Shown here in pieces: positions 12,869 through 24,958 of a stretch of DNA of 64,000 nucleotides. The position numbers were made by a program, and so were the translations under genes. Numbering within the stretch: position 1 is the stretch's first letter; each line of letters opens with the position of its first letter. Where the stretch lies: positions 4,483,694 to 4,547,693 of the forward strand of contig NW_004955516.1 in assembly GCF_000276665.1 (NCBI RefSeq), read 5' to 3'. Under the pieces are notes generated by a model, which worked only from the letters and a program-made list of their open reading frames with translations, searched no databases and was not told where the DNA came from. The stretch is from Chinchilla lanigera. Taxonomy: Eukaryota > Chordata > Mammalia > Rodentia > Chinchillidae.

Positions 12869-13055
12869 CTGGATGAATGAACACATTCATTAGCAGAAAA
12901 TTCATTCCAACATGGAGAAAAAAAACCAGTCTGTACTACTGTTCATGGATATCCCCTCAATAGTTGCATCTATAATGAAATCAGAGGTTAAAAGAAGGGA
13001 GATGTGAGTTTTATGTGCTGTTATTAGTCTACAGAGATGGAGCAGTTAGACATAC

Positions 13056-13118
13056 CTTACACTCAGGTTCCTGTACCCATATATCCTTCTTGGCCACCTT
13101 CCCAAGAGCATTTAAAAC
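13056..13118 (-). CDS. MAOA: MAOA exon 14 (residues 459-479)
   Basis: 63 bp, exactly 21 codons, starts VLNALGKV and ends EPECK, between a TTTCTTTCAG acceptor and a GTATGT donor. It encodes the linker between the catalytic domain and the membrane helix. As I recall, human has Ser where this sequence has Cys in EPE(S/C)K, so this is an extra cysteine in a surface region. Confidence 0.95.
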
Positions 13119-13279
13119 CTGAAAGAAAGTGACCATGGTTTTATGAAATAAGGTTGTATAGTTTTAACAGATTTAAAGTACTATGTTCATAGAAGAGCCC
13201 CATGAGTGAGGGGCAGAGAAATGGATATACAGATTCTTTCAGTGTCAAGAGCTAAAGAGATTGATGGCTGAAGAAATAT

Positions 13280-13680
13280 CTTAGCCCTAAAGAAGAATGA
13301 AATCTTATCATATGTGACAATATAGATGAACTCCGAGGACATTAATTGAAATAAGCCAGCCACAGAAATGTTCTTATTCACATGAAAAAAGCTGATAAAG
13401 TTGACCTCATTGAAGTAGAGTAGAACAGAGCCCGAAAAGGGTAGGAGGAAGCAGGGATAGTGAGAGGAGGAATAAGTTCTACTGTAGGATGGGTACAGGT
13501 AACAATAATTACTGCACATTTCAAAATAGCTATAAGAGGGGATTTTAAATGTTCCCAATAAATGATAAATGCTTGCTGTGAAGGAAATGCTAATTACCCT
13601 GATTTGATGACTGTACATTGTATGCATGCATGGACATATCATACTGACTTCCAAAAATATGGACAAGTATGATGTGTCTG
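13280..13680 (+). mobile_element. Old L1 (L1M-type) 3' end in MAOA intron 13
   Basis: GAGGAATAAGTTCTACTG, CATTTCAAAATAGCTATAAG and TGCTAATTACCCTGATTTG follow the mammalian-wide L1M 3'UTR. It lies antisense to MAOA. The 170-codon open frame on the other strand is incidental. Confidence 0.7.
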
Positions 13681-13759
13681 TGAAAAAAACCCAAAACAAC
13701 TAGCCTCATGAACATGTTATAAATCCATTTACAGAAAGAATCAGAAAGACCAGATGCTA

Positions 13760-13915
<156 letters not shown>

Positions 13916-14313
13916 TCAAGGGAACAAAAAGGTCACACAGATGACATGGGAAAGTGCTGAGAGGAAATGAGCCTTTACTGTCTTTACTCTGAAGCACACT
14001 GGGAAACTCAAATTATTCACAAAATACCCATGTTACACAGGCCAAGGTAAAAGGCTAGCCCTTCTCGTGCGTCCTGGGTCTATACACAACCATCTCAACA
14101 TTCAAGCTAGGGACAGTGAAACTGTCAGATCATCAGTCACTAAATGTGATGCTAACCTTTTCCAAGCCAGCCAGAGTCAGAATGTGAAAACATGCATCCA
14201 ATCCACTATTGGATCCCTTGGCTGTGTGTTTCCTGTTTGCAGTCCATTTTATTCCCTACACTGTTTTTCTGAAGCCTGCATTCTCTTTGAGATGATTCTT
14301 TTTGAGATGGTGA

Positions 14314-14452
14314 AGATGGAGAATCAGTTGTGGGGAAAAGGCTATCAGGAACGTATCTTAGAGGAAGTGCTGTTTCATCAGGATTTAGCCAATCAGGGAA
14401 CAAAGAAAAAAATCTTCCAGCGAGAGGGAACTGAGACAGAAAAACCTACATA
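14314..14452. repeat. Unclassified repeat, copy 2 of a pair with 3480-3620
   Basis: See 3480-3620; this copy is inside MAOA intron 12. About 13 differences by eye over some 137 aligned bases. Confidence 0.6.
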
Positions 14453-14966
14453 CACAGCCACAGAGCCCAGCCTTGCAGGCACTCCCAGTACATCAGTAGG
14501 TGCTGTTGTGGCAGGTGGGAAAACAGAGACTGACTCATTTCTGGCAGGAGAGACACCCAAAGGATTACATGGTATGTCTGTCTCATTAAGTGACACCACC
14601 TATATATTTTCTCTCACCTTTTTGGGGGACTGGGTGAGGGCAAGGAAATGAGGCTTTTCTTACAGAGAGGTCCTACCAAAGAAAATCAAGGAAGACCCAC
14701 ACCAAATAGCCAACTGGCCTCTCCAACCTTCTCAGAACTGACTCCTGCCAAACCTGCAGTCACTTTCATGAACTTTCCTACTGCACATTCTAATCCCACC
14801 CCAGAGGGCTTCACTCCAACCCACTGGCACTCATTTTTCAACCAGGAGTCCTGAGCTTCATCTATTCCTGATCCTAGTCCTGTGTTTTATATTCCAATCA
14901 TCACTCCAGAACTAATCTCATTATCCTTAACAAAACTGGTTTGACTCAGTTAAGAAAAAAAGACAG

Positions 14967-15057
14967 GGTTGGGACTGTAGCTCAGTGGTACAGCACTTGC
15001 CTAGAACATGTGAGGCCCTAGGTTCCAGCCCCAGCATCCCCTAAAAAAGAAAAAGAT
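14967..15057 (+). repeat. Diverged tRNA-derived SINE
   Basis: GGGACTGTAGCTCAGTGG then GCACTTGCCTAGAACATG and GGTTCCAGCCCCAGCATC, followed by an A-rich tail. This is an older ID-type copy than the ATTTAGCTCAG family. Confidence 0.75.
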
Positions 15058-15823
15058 AAAAAGCTCCCAAAAGGAAGGGTTAACAAGTGCGTCTTTCTCA
15101 GTGGACCTTATGTTAATTTTCTAGCTTTTTTCTTCTGGAAACCAGATGAAGGTGTAATGCTACCTATGGGACTGGGCAGCACACTGCTTATGCTATAGAA
15201 GTCTCCTCTCCTGCTTACACAGGCAAACTGCATTCAGGCCAGGAAGACTGTGAAGGAATTATAAAAACCTGGTAGGAAGCTGTCACTTTGCATGTGAGTT
15301 TAATGTCTCTTATAACTGAGCAAGTGACTCTGGACACTGTGCCTATGAGAGACAGAGATAATGGTTTTTATGGAGCAAGGAGCTTCTAAGTCAAGGTGAA
15401 CCCCTGGCCCCATTTGTATCTCATCTCCTTACTCCTTAACTGTACACAGCAAGACCCACCCCCAGAAGACTGACTGATGCTCTTCTGCTGGCTAGAAAGA
15501 TATGTGAAACACATCCAATGTCCTGTGTGACTGGTGCCAAGGAGCCTAGCGTGATCCTATGAGACTAAATGTCAAGCTGAGCTCAAGAAGGGCTCTTGGA
15601 AGACACCGCAGTTTGCTTCATCTCCCAAGTAGTACTGACATCTGAACTCCCCTCCAGTGCTTGGCTATTCTTCTAGGTGCTGACATCTTTATTCTTCTAG
15701 GGATATCTAGAAAGGTACAAACTATGTGGAACATTACAAATAGGAATGCTGTTTCTGGAATTCCCACTGGACACTGTTTCTCTTAGATGTGGTGCAGGTC
15801 TTGAATTAATTGGTGGGCAGTAC

Positions 15824-15921
15824 CTTCCATACTGGGTCATGATCCCGGGGGGAAAGTAGGCTGTGTAGCAGCCCCCGGAGTACTGCTCCTCACACCAGTT
15901 CTTCTCTTCATAATGCACTGG
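15824..15921 (-). CDS. MAOA: MAOA exon 12 (residues 389-421), covalent FAD site
   Basis: 98 bp. Reads [19 protein letters not shown] and then [14 protein letters not shown]. The SGGCY pentapeptide is the hallmark of MAO: Cys406 forms the thioether to the 8-alpha methyl of FAD, and Tyr407 is the other aromatic-cage wall. Counting from exon 4 places this cysteine exactly at 406. Acceptor CTGCAG, donor GTACTG. Confidence 0.97.
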
Positions 15922-16818
15922 CTGCAGTTCATGGGGAGAAGATTTCAAAGAGAAAACAAAACTGAAATGCTACCAACCAGTAACAAAGGCTCTTGTATAT
16001 TTTACTTTAACAAAATATTTATACTAAAACTAAAGAAAACTTTGTTTTTCTAACTCATTATAGGGGAAACATAACAGTACCAAGTAATGGTCTTTTGTTA
16101 AGTACTAAGTAGCAAAGCAGGGATACTTTGATTTTTTTGACTAGAGAACACATGAAGTATCCCAACATCAAGGAGACAGAATCTTCTGTCATTTCCCTAG
16201 TACTATATTCTAAAAGTTTATTATGTGAACAGTTCAGAGATAATCCCCCCAAAAAAGTCCCCATCTATTATGGGTTTTTCAGAAATAATTTCCTTCTCCT
16301 TAATGCTTTTAGTGGTGAACTGAAAGCTCTGAAATTCCTAAATGAGTTGTGAACTGAGTCTCCATGTGGAAAAATAAGTTAGCGTGGCTTTTACTTACGC
16401 AAAGAATCTACATTCAACTTGTCAGTATATACTGCTGTGCCATCAGCACCACATAATGACACAGCTGGGGTTTTACTTTGAAGCAGAGCATTAATACTGA
16501 CATGAGGGCAGAGGCTCTGGGCTGGAAACCAAACTCACTCATCCTTGACATACTATCTGCAGCTCCAGGCTCTGATCATGATTGGCTGCCAGTTATTCAG
16601 TGAACCCTTAACCAGCCCAAAGGAACCATACCTAACATTCCATGCACCTGACCCCAGTTTTCAATCGTCTTTTAGAAGTATTGAAGTTAATCCTTCAAGA
16701 TAAGGACATCCCTTTCCATTCCCTTCTTAATACTGTCAGCAAAACAGAATCTGCTTTGCTTTATTACTTGCAGGGAGTAGAGAAGAGCCTGCTGGGGATT
16801 GAAGCTGGGGGTTTCTTA

Positions 16819-16987
16819 TTTTTATTTATTTATTTTTTTGCCTTTTTGAGACAGGGTCTCACTATGCAGTTCAGGCTGGCCTTGAGCTCACTTTGTAGCC
16901 CAGGCTGGCCTCGAATTTACAACGATCCTCCTGCCTCAGCCTCCCAAGTGCTGGGATTACAGGCGTGCGCCACCACGCCCGGCTAAA
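16819..16987 (-). repeat. B1 SINE beside the exon 11 splice donor
   Basis: Full-length 7SL-derived B1; on the plus strand GAGACAGGGTCTCACTATG through CAGGCGTGCGCCACCACGCC, with the internal duplication (two TTCAGGCTGGCC/CCCAGGCTGGCC motifs). It is flanked by CTGGGGGTTTCTTA at 16805-16818 and CTGGGAGTTTCTTA at 16988-17001, a 14-bp duplication with one mismatch. It is in the same orientation as MAOA and its 5' end is about 18 bases after exon 11. Confidence 0.9.
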
Positions 16988-17002
16988 CTGGGAGTTTCTT
17001 AC

Positions 17003-17060
17003 TTCTAAAGCTTCTTGAGATCCCAACACTTTGGCATACAGCTCACAGATTTTCTTCTTC
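17003..17060 (-). CDS. MAOA: MAOA exon 11 (residues 369-388)
   Basis: 58 bp in the expected phase, reading KKKICELYAKVLGSQEALE. The final codon is GAA (Glu388); human, as I recall it, has His there (EALH then PVHYEE). The donor is GTAAGA. A B1 SINE starts only about 18 bases into the following intron, and its target-site duplication overlaps the donor (see findings). Confidence 0.95.
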
Positions 17061-17250
17061 CTATAAGAAAGAACCAAAAATTGTTAAGTAATAAGTGATG
17101 GGTAAAAATAAATACAGTGGGTTCTACGGTGCTTACCGCTGAACCAGATTTATCACAGAAAAATGGACCTCAGTGGCTTTCTGCAACTATATAAAAGGAA
17201 CAAGTCAATGAATTTATGTACTCAGATTAACTTTCTATGCCTCAGTATAG

Positions 17251-17354
17251 GTTTTTTTTTTTTTTTTCCGGTACTGGGGATCGAACTCACAACCCTGTGC
17301 TTGCCAGGCAAGCACTTAAGCCACCGAGCTATATCCCCAGCAAACCTCAGATAA
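17251..17354 (-). repeat. tRNA-derived SINE with target-site duplication
   Basis: Minus-strand copy with a long T run and CCGGTACTGGGGATCGAACT. GCCTCAGTATAG flanks it at 17239-17250 and 17355-17366. In MAOA intron 10. Confidence 0.85.
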
Positions 17355-18374
17355 GCCTCAGTATAGTTATTTGATTTAAAGAATCAATAAAATGTTCCTT
17401 CCTTTATATTTTCACCCCTTTCACTACCTGCTATGATATGAGGTAAAAACAGGGAAAATAAGATTAAATTAAATTTAGTATTAGGGATTGATTCTATATT
17501 ACTTCTTTGTAATTGGAGAATTCTGAAATGACCTCATTTATAAGTCTACAGTACAATATATCACACTTCTGTGTTTTAAACATCTACAAACTTATATAAA
17601 ACTCATTTAATCTTTTAAGTATAAGATGTACTATTCTTGAAGAGGGTTATGGTCATTTCAATCTCATACTCTGTTTTATAAACAGAATGGTCTGTGGACC
17701 AGGATACCCTGTGCTCCAAAGGGTATCTGAGGGTGCACACAATACGTTGTGTGATGTTACTTCAAACATGGCCTTTAACTACACTCACAATTCTTTAAAC
17801 AAATGAAGAATATAAAATTTGGCATACATTCTGTCTGACAAGTTAGTAGCCATATTATCTAAATTCTTCTTGAAAGAAGAAACATTTTAACTCACAACCA
17901 CTCCTGGTGAATTTTTTTAAGTAGTTTAACTTGCTAAAGTCACATATTTTAGAAATCAATGGTTCTATGCCAGGATTTGTTTGAATAGGTTCACATTGAA
18001 CCAGCTGAATACTTTTTATATTTACTTTTTTAGTCTTTATATAGTTTAAACACACAAAAGTAGCTAAAATATTTGTGAAAGGCTAACAAGCAACTGGAAA
18101 AAATATTTGCTAAAGAATAAGGCAAAAGGTTTAACTCTGTAAGATAAGCATTAAAAGCTAGCAAGACAAATGGCCAAAAATACAGTATGTAGTGGAAGGA
18201 GATCTAGCTTACTAGTAACATAAGAAAAAGATTTTAAGACACATAATGTTATGTTGCCAAATCGCTTTCAAAAATATTCATAAAATATGACCTTAATTTT
18301 CCTAGATAATGTGGGACAAAGTGAAGGCTTGCAAATCTATTTAAATATATACTATTCCCTTCCTTCTTTCTTTT

Positions 18375-18805
18375 TCAGGTTTTATGTATATACGAGGATA
18401 GCTGGGATAAATGTATTGCTGATAACTATTGGTTTATTGAAAGGAACTGTTAATGCTTTAATTTTTTTTCTTGACCAATTTGCATGCTTATATCTGGTAA
18501 TCAGAACAACTAATCTGAAGACAACAATTTACAATATGAGAACTATTGTTGAATTCCTACCATCTTGTTTAGTGAAGCTCTGTATCATTTCTAATTTTTT
18601 ATTACGTGTTATTGTCTTCAATTGCTTGATCAATCTTACATTCTTACATCTGGTAATCTGAGCAACTTCACTGAAGATAATATGTAATATAACAACCACT
18701 GTTAATTCCTATTGTCTTGTTTTGAAATCCTGTATCTTTTTTTAAATTGTCTTTTGTCTTCACTGTTGTTATTTTGTTGTTTTTTTCTCTTTAAAATTAA
18801 AAAAA
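18375..18805 (+). mobile_element. L1 3'UTR relic with internal duplication
   Basis: Two successive related segments (ACAATTTACAATATGAGAAC... and ATAATATGTAATATAACAAC...) match the 3'UTR of the L1 copies at 20358, 44161 and 59353. This indicates that the older L1 3'UTR carried a tandem block of about 170-200 bp. A-rich end near 18800. Confidence 0.55.
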
Positions 18806-19204
18806 TACACACCATTATAAAACTCTCAGAACTTCTATCTCATGGGTATAGACAATTAAGTCAGAAGGAGGAGGTGGAATTATAAATGTTGCTTATTGCT
18901 ACATCCTTTTCCCATGGAAAGTTTTAAGGCAGAAATAAATGTCACTCTGAGATGACATCACACAATGTATGGTAGACATTTCAATTTCAAGTTAGTCAGG
19001 AAAGTTTGGTTCTGCCTTAAAAAAAACTTTTGAGAAGTTTAGCCACTGTGTGAAATCATAGCCAAATGTCTACCTTCAGGCTGGTATTTATTTTATTATT
19101 AATAAGGAAAGAAAACAGGAAATCCAAAAGAAAATGTCAAGCTTAGTACGGTGTAATGAAAAAGTATATGTTATCTGCTATTCCTGATTTTGTTACAAGT
19201 TAGC

Positions 19205-19345
19205 TACTATGGTTTGAATGTGTTTTTCCCTCCAAAATCCCTGTCTTGGAACTTAATCCCCAAGGTGATAGTATTAAGAGGTAAGACTTTCGTAGCTTAA
19301 GTCAGGAGGGCTCTGCTTAGTTTGTTTTCTATGATTTTTCTCCAT
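19205..19345 (+). repeat. Old MaLR-type LTR fragment
   Basis: CTATGGTTTGAATGTG, GGAACTTAATCCCCAAGG and GTCAGGAGGGCTCTGC follow the 5' part of MaLR-class LTRs. The 3' part is missing. In MAOA intron 10, antisense to the gene. Confidence 0.5.
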
Positions 19346-19598
19346 ACATCTTGTAGGAAAACTCTACCTCTCAATCACTGTAAGAAAACATAAATATGTA
19401 AAATTAAATTAATACATGCATATGGGCAAAAGGGTGTGCTAACGAGGCCCATAGCAAAATACAGAAAGATTGATTTTTTGGGGTTGGAAATATTTGTGAC
19501 ATACTGTTTTTACCAATGCTAGTCTACTGCTGTTATAGTGCAATAAACACAATCTAAAGTTAACCTTTCATAGATTTTTTCAGATATAAATTCTTTAC

Positions 19599-19652
19599 CT
19601 TATTTCCTTATGGAGTTTAGCAAGTCGATCAGCTTTCCGGGCAAGTATGAAG
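19599..19652 (-). CDS. MAOA: MAOA exon 10 (residues 351-369)
   Basis: 54 bp, the shortest exon here, reading FILARKADRLAKLHKEI with Gly351 and Arg369 split at its edges. Phe352 lines the substrate cavity in MAO-A. Acceptor CTTTTTCCAG, donor GTAAAG. Confidence 0.96.
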
Positions 19653-20357
19653 CTGGAAAAAGAGGGGACATTTGAATGATCAGGTAATAGTTATTTATCT
19701 TAAGAAATTCTCCTTCTTTGAAGTGTTCTTACTGCCATTTAGTGCTCCCCCTCAACTAAACACTGTACTGTCTTCCACTTCCCTCTATGTTCAAAACTGC
19801 TAGGCTGTGAGCTCTTAAACAACAAATCACCTCCTACACAATATTTTACTCCAAAAGCTCAAATACAGCAGGCATACAATATGAAATCAAATGCTGGATG
19901 AATTAATGCACTAAATGATTATCCTTGCAATGAGAGTTACCTTCTGCTAAACACTTGATAAAAGCTGGGCAAATATTGACATGAGTCCATAGTAGACGCC
20001 ATGGTGGACCCCCATTTCCCCTTTCAAGACTAGTACTCAGAACCCTTCACTCACAGGTGAAATCCTTCCCCAACAATTATACTCAATAGTAGCAGAAATG
20101 TCTGAGTCAAAGCTCCCCGCTTCCCTGGAGGCAACTGGCACTAAATGACCAGCTCTCAGGAGGGATAAGTATCAAGGCCGATCCCTTAAGCTCAGTTCAG
20201 ACAATTCTGAAAGGCTAGCCCAGCTCCAGAGCTTTCTACAGAATGGCTGAGGTTTTTAGTGGACATTACAGCCCAACTCTCCTTTGGCCTGATCCTGATT
20301 TGTTCCACTCCCCTACAGGCAGTAATCCACAGAGCACTTCCAAATGAACCTGCTGTG

Positions 20358-20968
20358 GATGGATTGGATAAGAAAATTGTGGTACTTTTATATAATGCAA
20401 TATTACTCAGCTATAAAGAAAGATGAACTCGAGGCTTTTATAGGTAAATGATCACAAGTAGAGACCATACTCATAAATGAAATAAATCAGACCTGCATGT
20501 GCAAGCACTGCATTGTTTCACTAGTGTAAAACCTGAAAGAGTTAATTTAAACTAGGAGGTATGATACACATTGTGAAATGACAGGAAAACACTCAAGGGT
20601 AAAGGCTACTGGGATGTGGGAAAAGAGAAGGGAAAGAAGAAGAAATTTTGTATGTATGTATATACAGGATAGTTAACATAGTTGATCTACTATCTTTGAT
20701 TTCTTTGCTGAAAGAAACTGTCAGTGAGTCCTTCACTGATCAATATTGCATGTCTCTATCTGTTTTCATGAGAAACCACTTTGAAGATATCAATATGTAA
20801 TACAACAAGCATTGTTATTTTCCTACCACTCTGTTTGTAACTCTGTATTGTCTGTACTGTTCTTTGGCTATTTTGTAAAAGGTTGTCTTTCTGTTAATGT
20901 TTTCCTTTTATTTTTAAAATAAAATAAAAAAAATATAAATAAACAATGACAAGATGAAAAAACAACAA
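20358..20968 (+). mobile_element. 5'-truncated L1 with perfect 17-bp target-site duplication
   Basis: L1 ORF2 end plus 3'UTR and A-rich tail, inserted in MAOA intron 9 antisense to the gene. CAAATGAACCTGCTGTG is repeated exactly at 20341-20357 and 20969-20985, which fixes both ends. Its 3'UTR block (GGATAGTTAACATAG ... GTTTGTAACTCTGTATTG) recurs at 44161 and 50870. Confidence 0.9.
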
Positions 20969-21303
20969 CAAATGAACCTGCTGTGCCTAAATATCTGTGG
21001 GTCAGTTTCTTGGGAAATTGACCTAACAATGGTCATCAAATAAAGTAGCTCAGTAAAACTCAGTTATATTCTGTTTACCTTTAATCAATTAGATTTTACT
21101 TATTATACTGATATTACTAATTGAATGTATATTTTAAATAATTGAGTTGTGATATAAAGTCCTTAGACTATTCTTAGAAAGCTTTCAAAAATCCAAATGA
21201 GGACTAGAGATATAGCTCAGTGGTAGCATTTGTGCTAGGTGCAGTAATAAAAAGTCCAAATTACTAAAGACAATGCAATCATTTCTCCATTTAAAAATGT
21301 TTT

Positions 21304-21390
21304 ATGGGGCTGGGGATGTAGCTCAGAGAAAAAAGTGCTTGCCTCACATGCGTGAGGCCACAGATTTCATTCCCAGCTCTGAAAAGAAAG
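21304..21390 (+). repeat. Diverged tRNA-derived SINE
   Basis: GGGGCTGGGGATGTAGCTCA then GTGCTTGCCTCACATGCG and GAGGCC. A fragment of another copy (GATATAGCTCAGTGGTAGC) is at about 21205-21240. Confidence 0.7.
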
Positions 21391-22699
21391 TTTCAAGACT
21401 GTATTTTTTGTTGTTGGTGTTCTAGACCAAAAAGATTGGATTAGGGATTAGATTGAAACAGTATTTCCTCTTCTCTCCACCCCCAAATTAAACTGTTCCT
21501 CAATTATACTGGCAATTCCTTTAGGGCTGTGATTTGAGCTCATTCTGGAAAGCGAAAATACAGTGTGTTAACCCAGAGAACAGTTATTCAGAGGAAGTCG
21601 AGATATAGTTAAGAAATTTGAACTACTGAACTTTATGGGATATAGTCCTAATTTTATTTAACACCTTAATAACCTTCATTATTAATGACCTTATTTAAAT
21701 TTTAGGCTGATGCAGGATTCACTAAGTTTAGACTTATACAGTATTTTAAAGAAAATCAGGGATCTCTGATAAAAGATTAAATGATTTATCTAACAACCTT
21801 TTAAGTCAACTCATCTTGTATGGTTTTTATAATTCCTTTCCAAAGAAACTGTAAGTTCCTTACTAACAATAAGTTAGTGTTGGCTATTTCTGTCAAATCT
21901 CAGGTCATGAATGAAATAACCTCTTTGGTTCAACTATGAACAAATCTGCTTCAACTTTATTTGGTGGTTTATTGTGGAAATAAAAATACTGGCTTTGTGT
22001 TGGGCATATTTCACAGTTCTAAAGTTCAAGGTCCCTTCCAGTTTCTAAAAGGTGATGGGTATTAGATACAGTGCTGGGCGAGTACCACCTGTCTTTGAGA
22101 CTTTCATGGCCAAGAACAAAGTGCAGGGTGGAGGTAACTGTCTTAATAAAACAAGAGAGATGCTGGTCAATAGGTATGAAGGAGAAATAATAATTTCTCT
22201 TCAACCTTCATAGATTCATAGTTGGGACAGACTTATGCAACAAAAGACAGTTTAGCAAGAGAAAAGTAACCAAGTTGGTTATCATGTGGAAGACACCTTG
22301 GTGAAAAGTAACTCAAGGTAGTGGTTTATGAGTCTGGCTTATATAGTACATCGAACAAAGAATGGCAAATTTTAGAGCCAAAGGAAAGCATCTTTAGGCA
22401 TCCAAAGGTGGAAGACTGGGAAGGTAAGTATATGGGAAGACATTAATGGAGTAAAGTCTGCTTGCAGATTCCTCTGGCTCTGTCTCTGAGCTGGTAAAAA
22501 GTTGTTTCCAATAAAGGAGAATTTGCCTTGTGTTCAGGTGAGGATGGGGGAAGGACAGAGAAACCTATTGTCTGTTAATCTCTGTCCTGCTCATAGGCAG
22601 ACAGAATGCAGAAAGCTTACATCTTAATTGTCTTTAACTCAATGATCCTTCTTATCGCAGGGAGATATATGCTGGTCTTCCACAGGTAAAGTTTCAGTT

Positions 22700-22915
22700 A
22701 GGCTAGAGGAATAAATTCTGGTGATCTGTTTGCACAGTTGGGTTACTATAGGTAATAATAATGTATAAGAGAATTGCAAATGTTTTTGCCATGAAGAAAT
22801 AACTATTTGAGGTGATGAATATGCTAATTAGCCTAATTTGATCATTTCCTAATGCACACATGTACTGAAATACCATATTATACCCCATAAATATATACAC
22901 TGGCCCCTAAAAGTC
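22700..22915 (+). mobile_element. Old L1 (L1M-type) 3' end
   Basis: AATTCTGGTGATCTGTTTGC, TTTGAGGTGATGAATATGC, TAATTAGCCTAATTTGATC and ACCCCATAAATATATACA follow the L1M 3'UTR. Its right part is included in the local tandem duplication at 22860-23270. Confidence 0.65.
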
Positions 22916-23270
22916 ACTTGATTACTACTGAAGCTGTGTTCTTTTTCAGGGTGTGGTAGAATAGAGTTTATTTGTATGATTTTTTTTTAACCTTTTTGAG
23001 ACAGGGCTTCACTATGCAGTTGAAGCTGGCCTTGAACTCACTTTGTTGCTCAGGTTGGCCTCATGTACTGAAGTACCATATTATACCCCATAAACATATA
23101 CACTGGCCCCTAAAAGTCACTTGATTACTAGGGAAGCTGTGCTCTTTTTTTAGGGTGTGGTAGAACAGAGTTTATTTGTATGATTTTTTTTTTTTTTGCC
23201 TTTTTGAGACAGGATTTCATTATGCAGTTCAGGCTGGCCTTGAACTCACTTTGTAGCCCAGGCTAGCCTC
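22860..23270. repeat. Tandem duplication, period about 203 bp
   Basis: 22860-23062 and 23063-23270 are two copies of one segment: L1 tail (ATGTACTGAA(A/G)TACCATATT), a unique stretch (GGTGTGGTAGAA(T/C)AGAGTTT) and the 3' part of a B1. The junction sits inside the B1, which is cut short in copy 1 and complete in copy 2 (to about 23342). In MAOA intron 9. Confidence 0.85.
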
Positions 23271-23342
23271 AAACTGAGAGCAATCCTCTTGCCCCAGCCG
23301 CCCGAGTGCTAGAATTACAGGTGTGAACCACCACGCCCAGCC
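23190..23342 (-). repeat. B1 SINE
   Basis: GAGACAGGATTTCATTATG through GGTGTGAACCACCACGCCC; full-length and same orientation as MAOA. A 3'-part copy is at 22985-23062 as a result of the tandem duplication. Confidence 0.85.
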
Positions 23343-24108
23343 CTATTTGTATGATTTTTATGAAGGGCTAAAGGTAGGCAAGTGGCAGTTGTGGCCTACC
23401 TTAATATTTCCTTTACAGAATGCCCACTTCCTTCTCTGGACTGGTAGTTTCTAACAGGCAGGTGACACAAAAGAGGAGAGCTCTTCTCCTCTCTTCCCAC
23501 CCCTCCACACAACTCTACTCTTCTGTGCACAGAATCAAGCACTACACCATCCATGTACTTCTGAGAGTAAGGGAAGTTCCGCTGGTGAAGAATAACTGTG
23601 GAGCAACCAACCAGAAAAAGTGCTATGCCATCCACTTGAGGCCTCACTCTACTGAACTGCGCCTCCTAATTGGTCAGCTGTCTTTCATCTCAGGGTAACA
23701 GCTAACATTGCTATGTAGTAGGTATATAGAATGGAGAAAAGGACAAAGCCCAGAAGCCTTGCATTTAGAAGGTTTTATGAGATACAGCAGTTTCTTTCCA
23801 AATGCCTCCTGGCAGGGTTGACTACCATCTACCTGCTGCTTTTTATACTCTATCCTCAACATGTAAGTATTATAGGAGAAGGAATATATGGAATATATAT
23901 ATAAGTTCAAAATCTTGTCAGTTTTAGTAGTTTCCCAGCGTTCTTGTGCTATACACAAACCATTACTAAAATTATTTTAATACATAGAAATATGAGATAG
24001 TTTTGCAGCGTTATTTGTCATTTCTTTAGCTCAATTGTAAAGCATTTTTCTTTGCCTGCATCTATGCCAACACAATTTAGAAAATGCAGAACATGCAGCT
24101 CTAACTTA

Positions 24109-24207
<99 letters not shown>

Positions 24208-24599
24208 TTAACCAGGAGAAAACCAATAGGCAAACGAGACCAACCTCATTAGAGAAGCACACATATAAAACACATAAACTGTTCCGCTAAGAGAGGGCAA
24301 ATATTATGCAATTGTATTTGTCTCAACCCTGGAAACCAGTTCCTATTAAATACTCACACTGACTGTACAGGGATGTCTATTCCTCCCACACAAGAATCCA
24401 TTTAAATCACCTTTACATAAAGGGCTTATGACTAATACATGGCAAAAATGGTAACATGGCCTTGGATACTGGACTACATGGGAGAAAAGAGGTGATATGT
24501 CAGAAGGAATCACCTCTATCAACCCAAAAAGTTATGAAAAGGAATCCTGTGAGTATGGGAAAAAAGCTTATCAGCAATACTGTATCTGGCAAACCTACC

Positions 24600-24775
24600 A
24601 ATTCCCAGACCCTCCTCATTAAATCCTCAAAACACCCTGACCGGCATTACTGTTATCATTTTATGCTTACAGATTGATACCAGTGAGCAAGTGAAGACCA
24701 AGAATATTTGACTTCAAAACACAGCTCTTTACACAGGGTCCCTTGACTCACTCTGCCCATAAAAAGTAAGTGGCA
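24600..24775 (+). repeat. MIR-type fossil SINE
   Basis: CTCATTAAATCCTCAAAAC, ACTGTTATCATTTTATGC and TTGACTTCAAAACACAGC follow MIR order. In the 752-bp intron 8. Confidence 0.5.
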
Positions 24776-24958
24776 GGACAATACCAGGAATCAGAGCAAC
24801 AAGTGGTGTTCTCAGTGTGGGGCCTTCTTCCCCTCCCACTGCCAACAAGTGCTCCTGGGGTCATTTTGTATTGCCAAAGGCTATGAAGAAATCAACATAT
24901 TTCTGATCCTTTCTCTACCAATTTGAAAACAGTTTAAATGTGAGTAAGAGCAGCCTAC

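Noticed and set aside
13187..13699. 170-codon minus-strand open frame
   Set aside because: It is the antisense of an old L1 3' end in intron 13; no domain, and MAOA exon 14 is close by in a different frame.
14067..14651. 194-codon plus-strand open frame in intron 12
   Set aside because: It spans the unclassified repeat at 14314-14452 and unrelated intron sequence; overlapping antisense frames of similar length, no recognisable domain.
16642..16986. 114-codon plus-strand open frame
   Set aside because: Its second half is translated B1 SINE; the first half is intron 11 of MAOA on the opposite strand.
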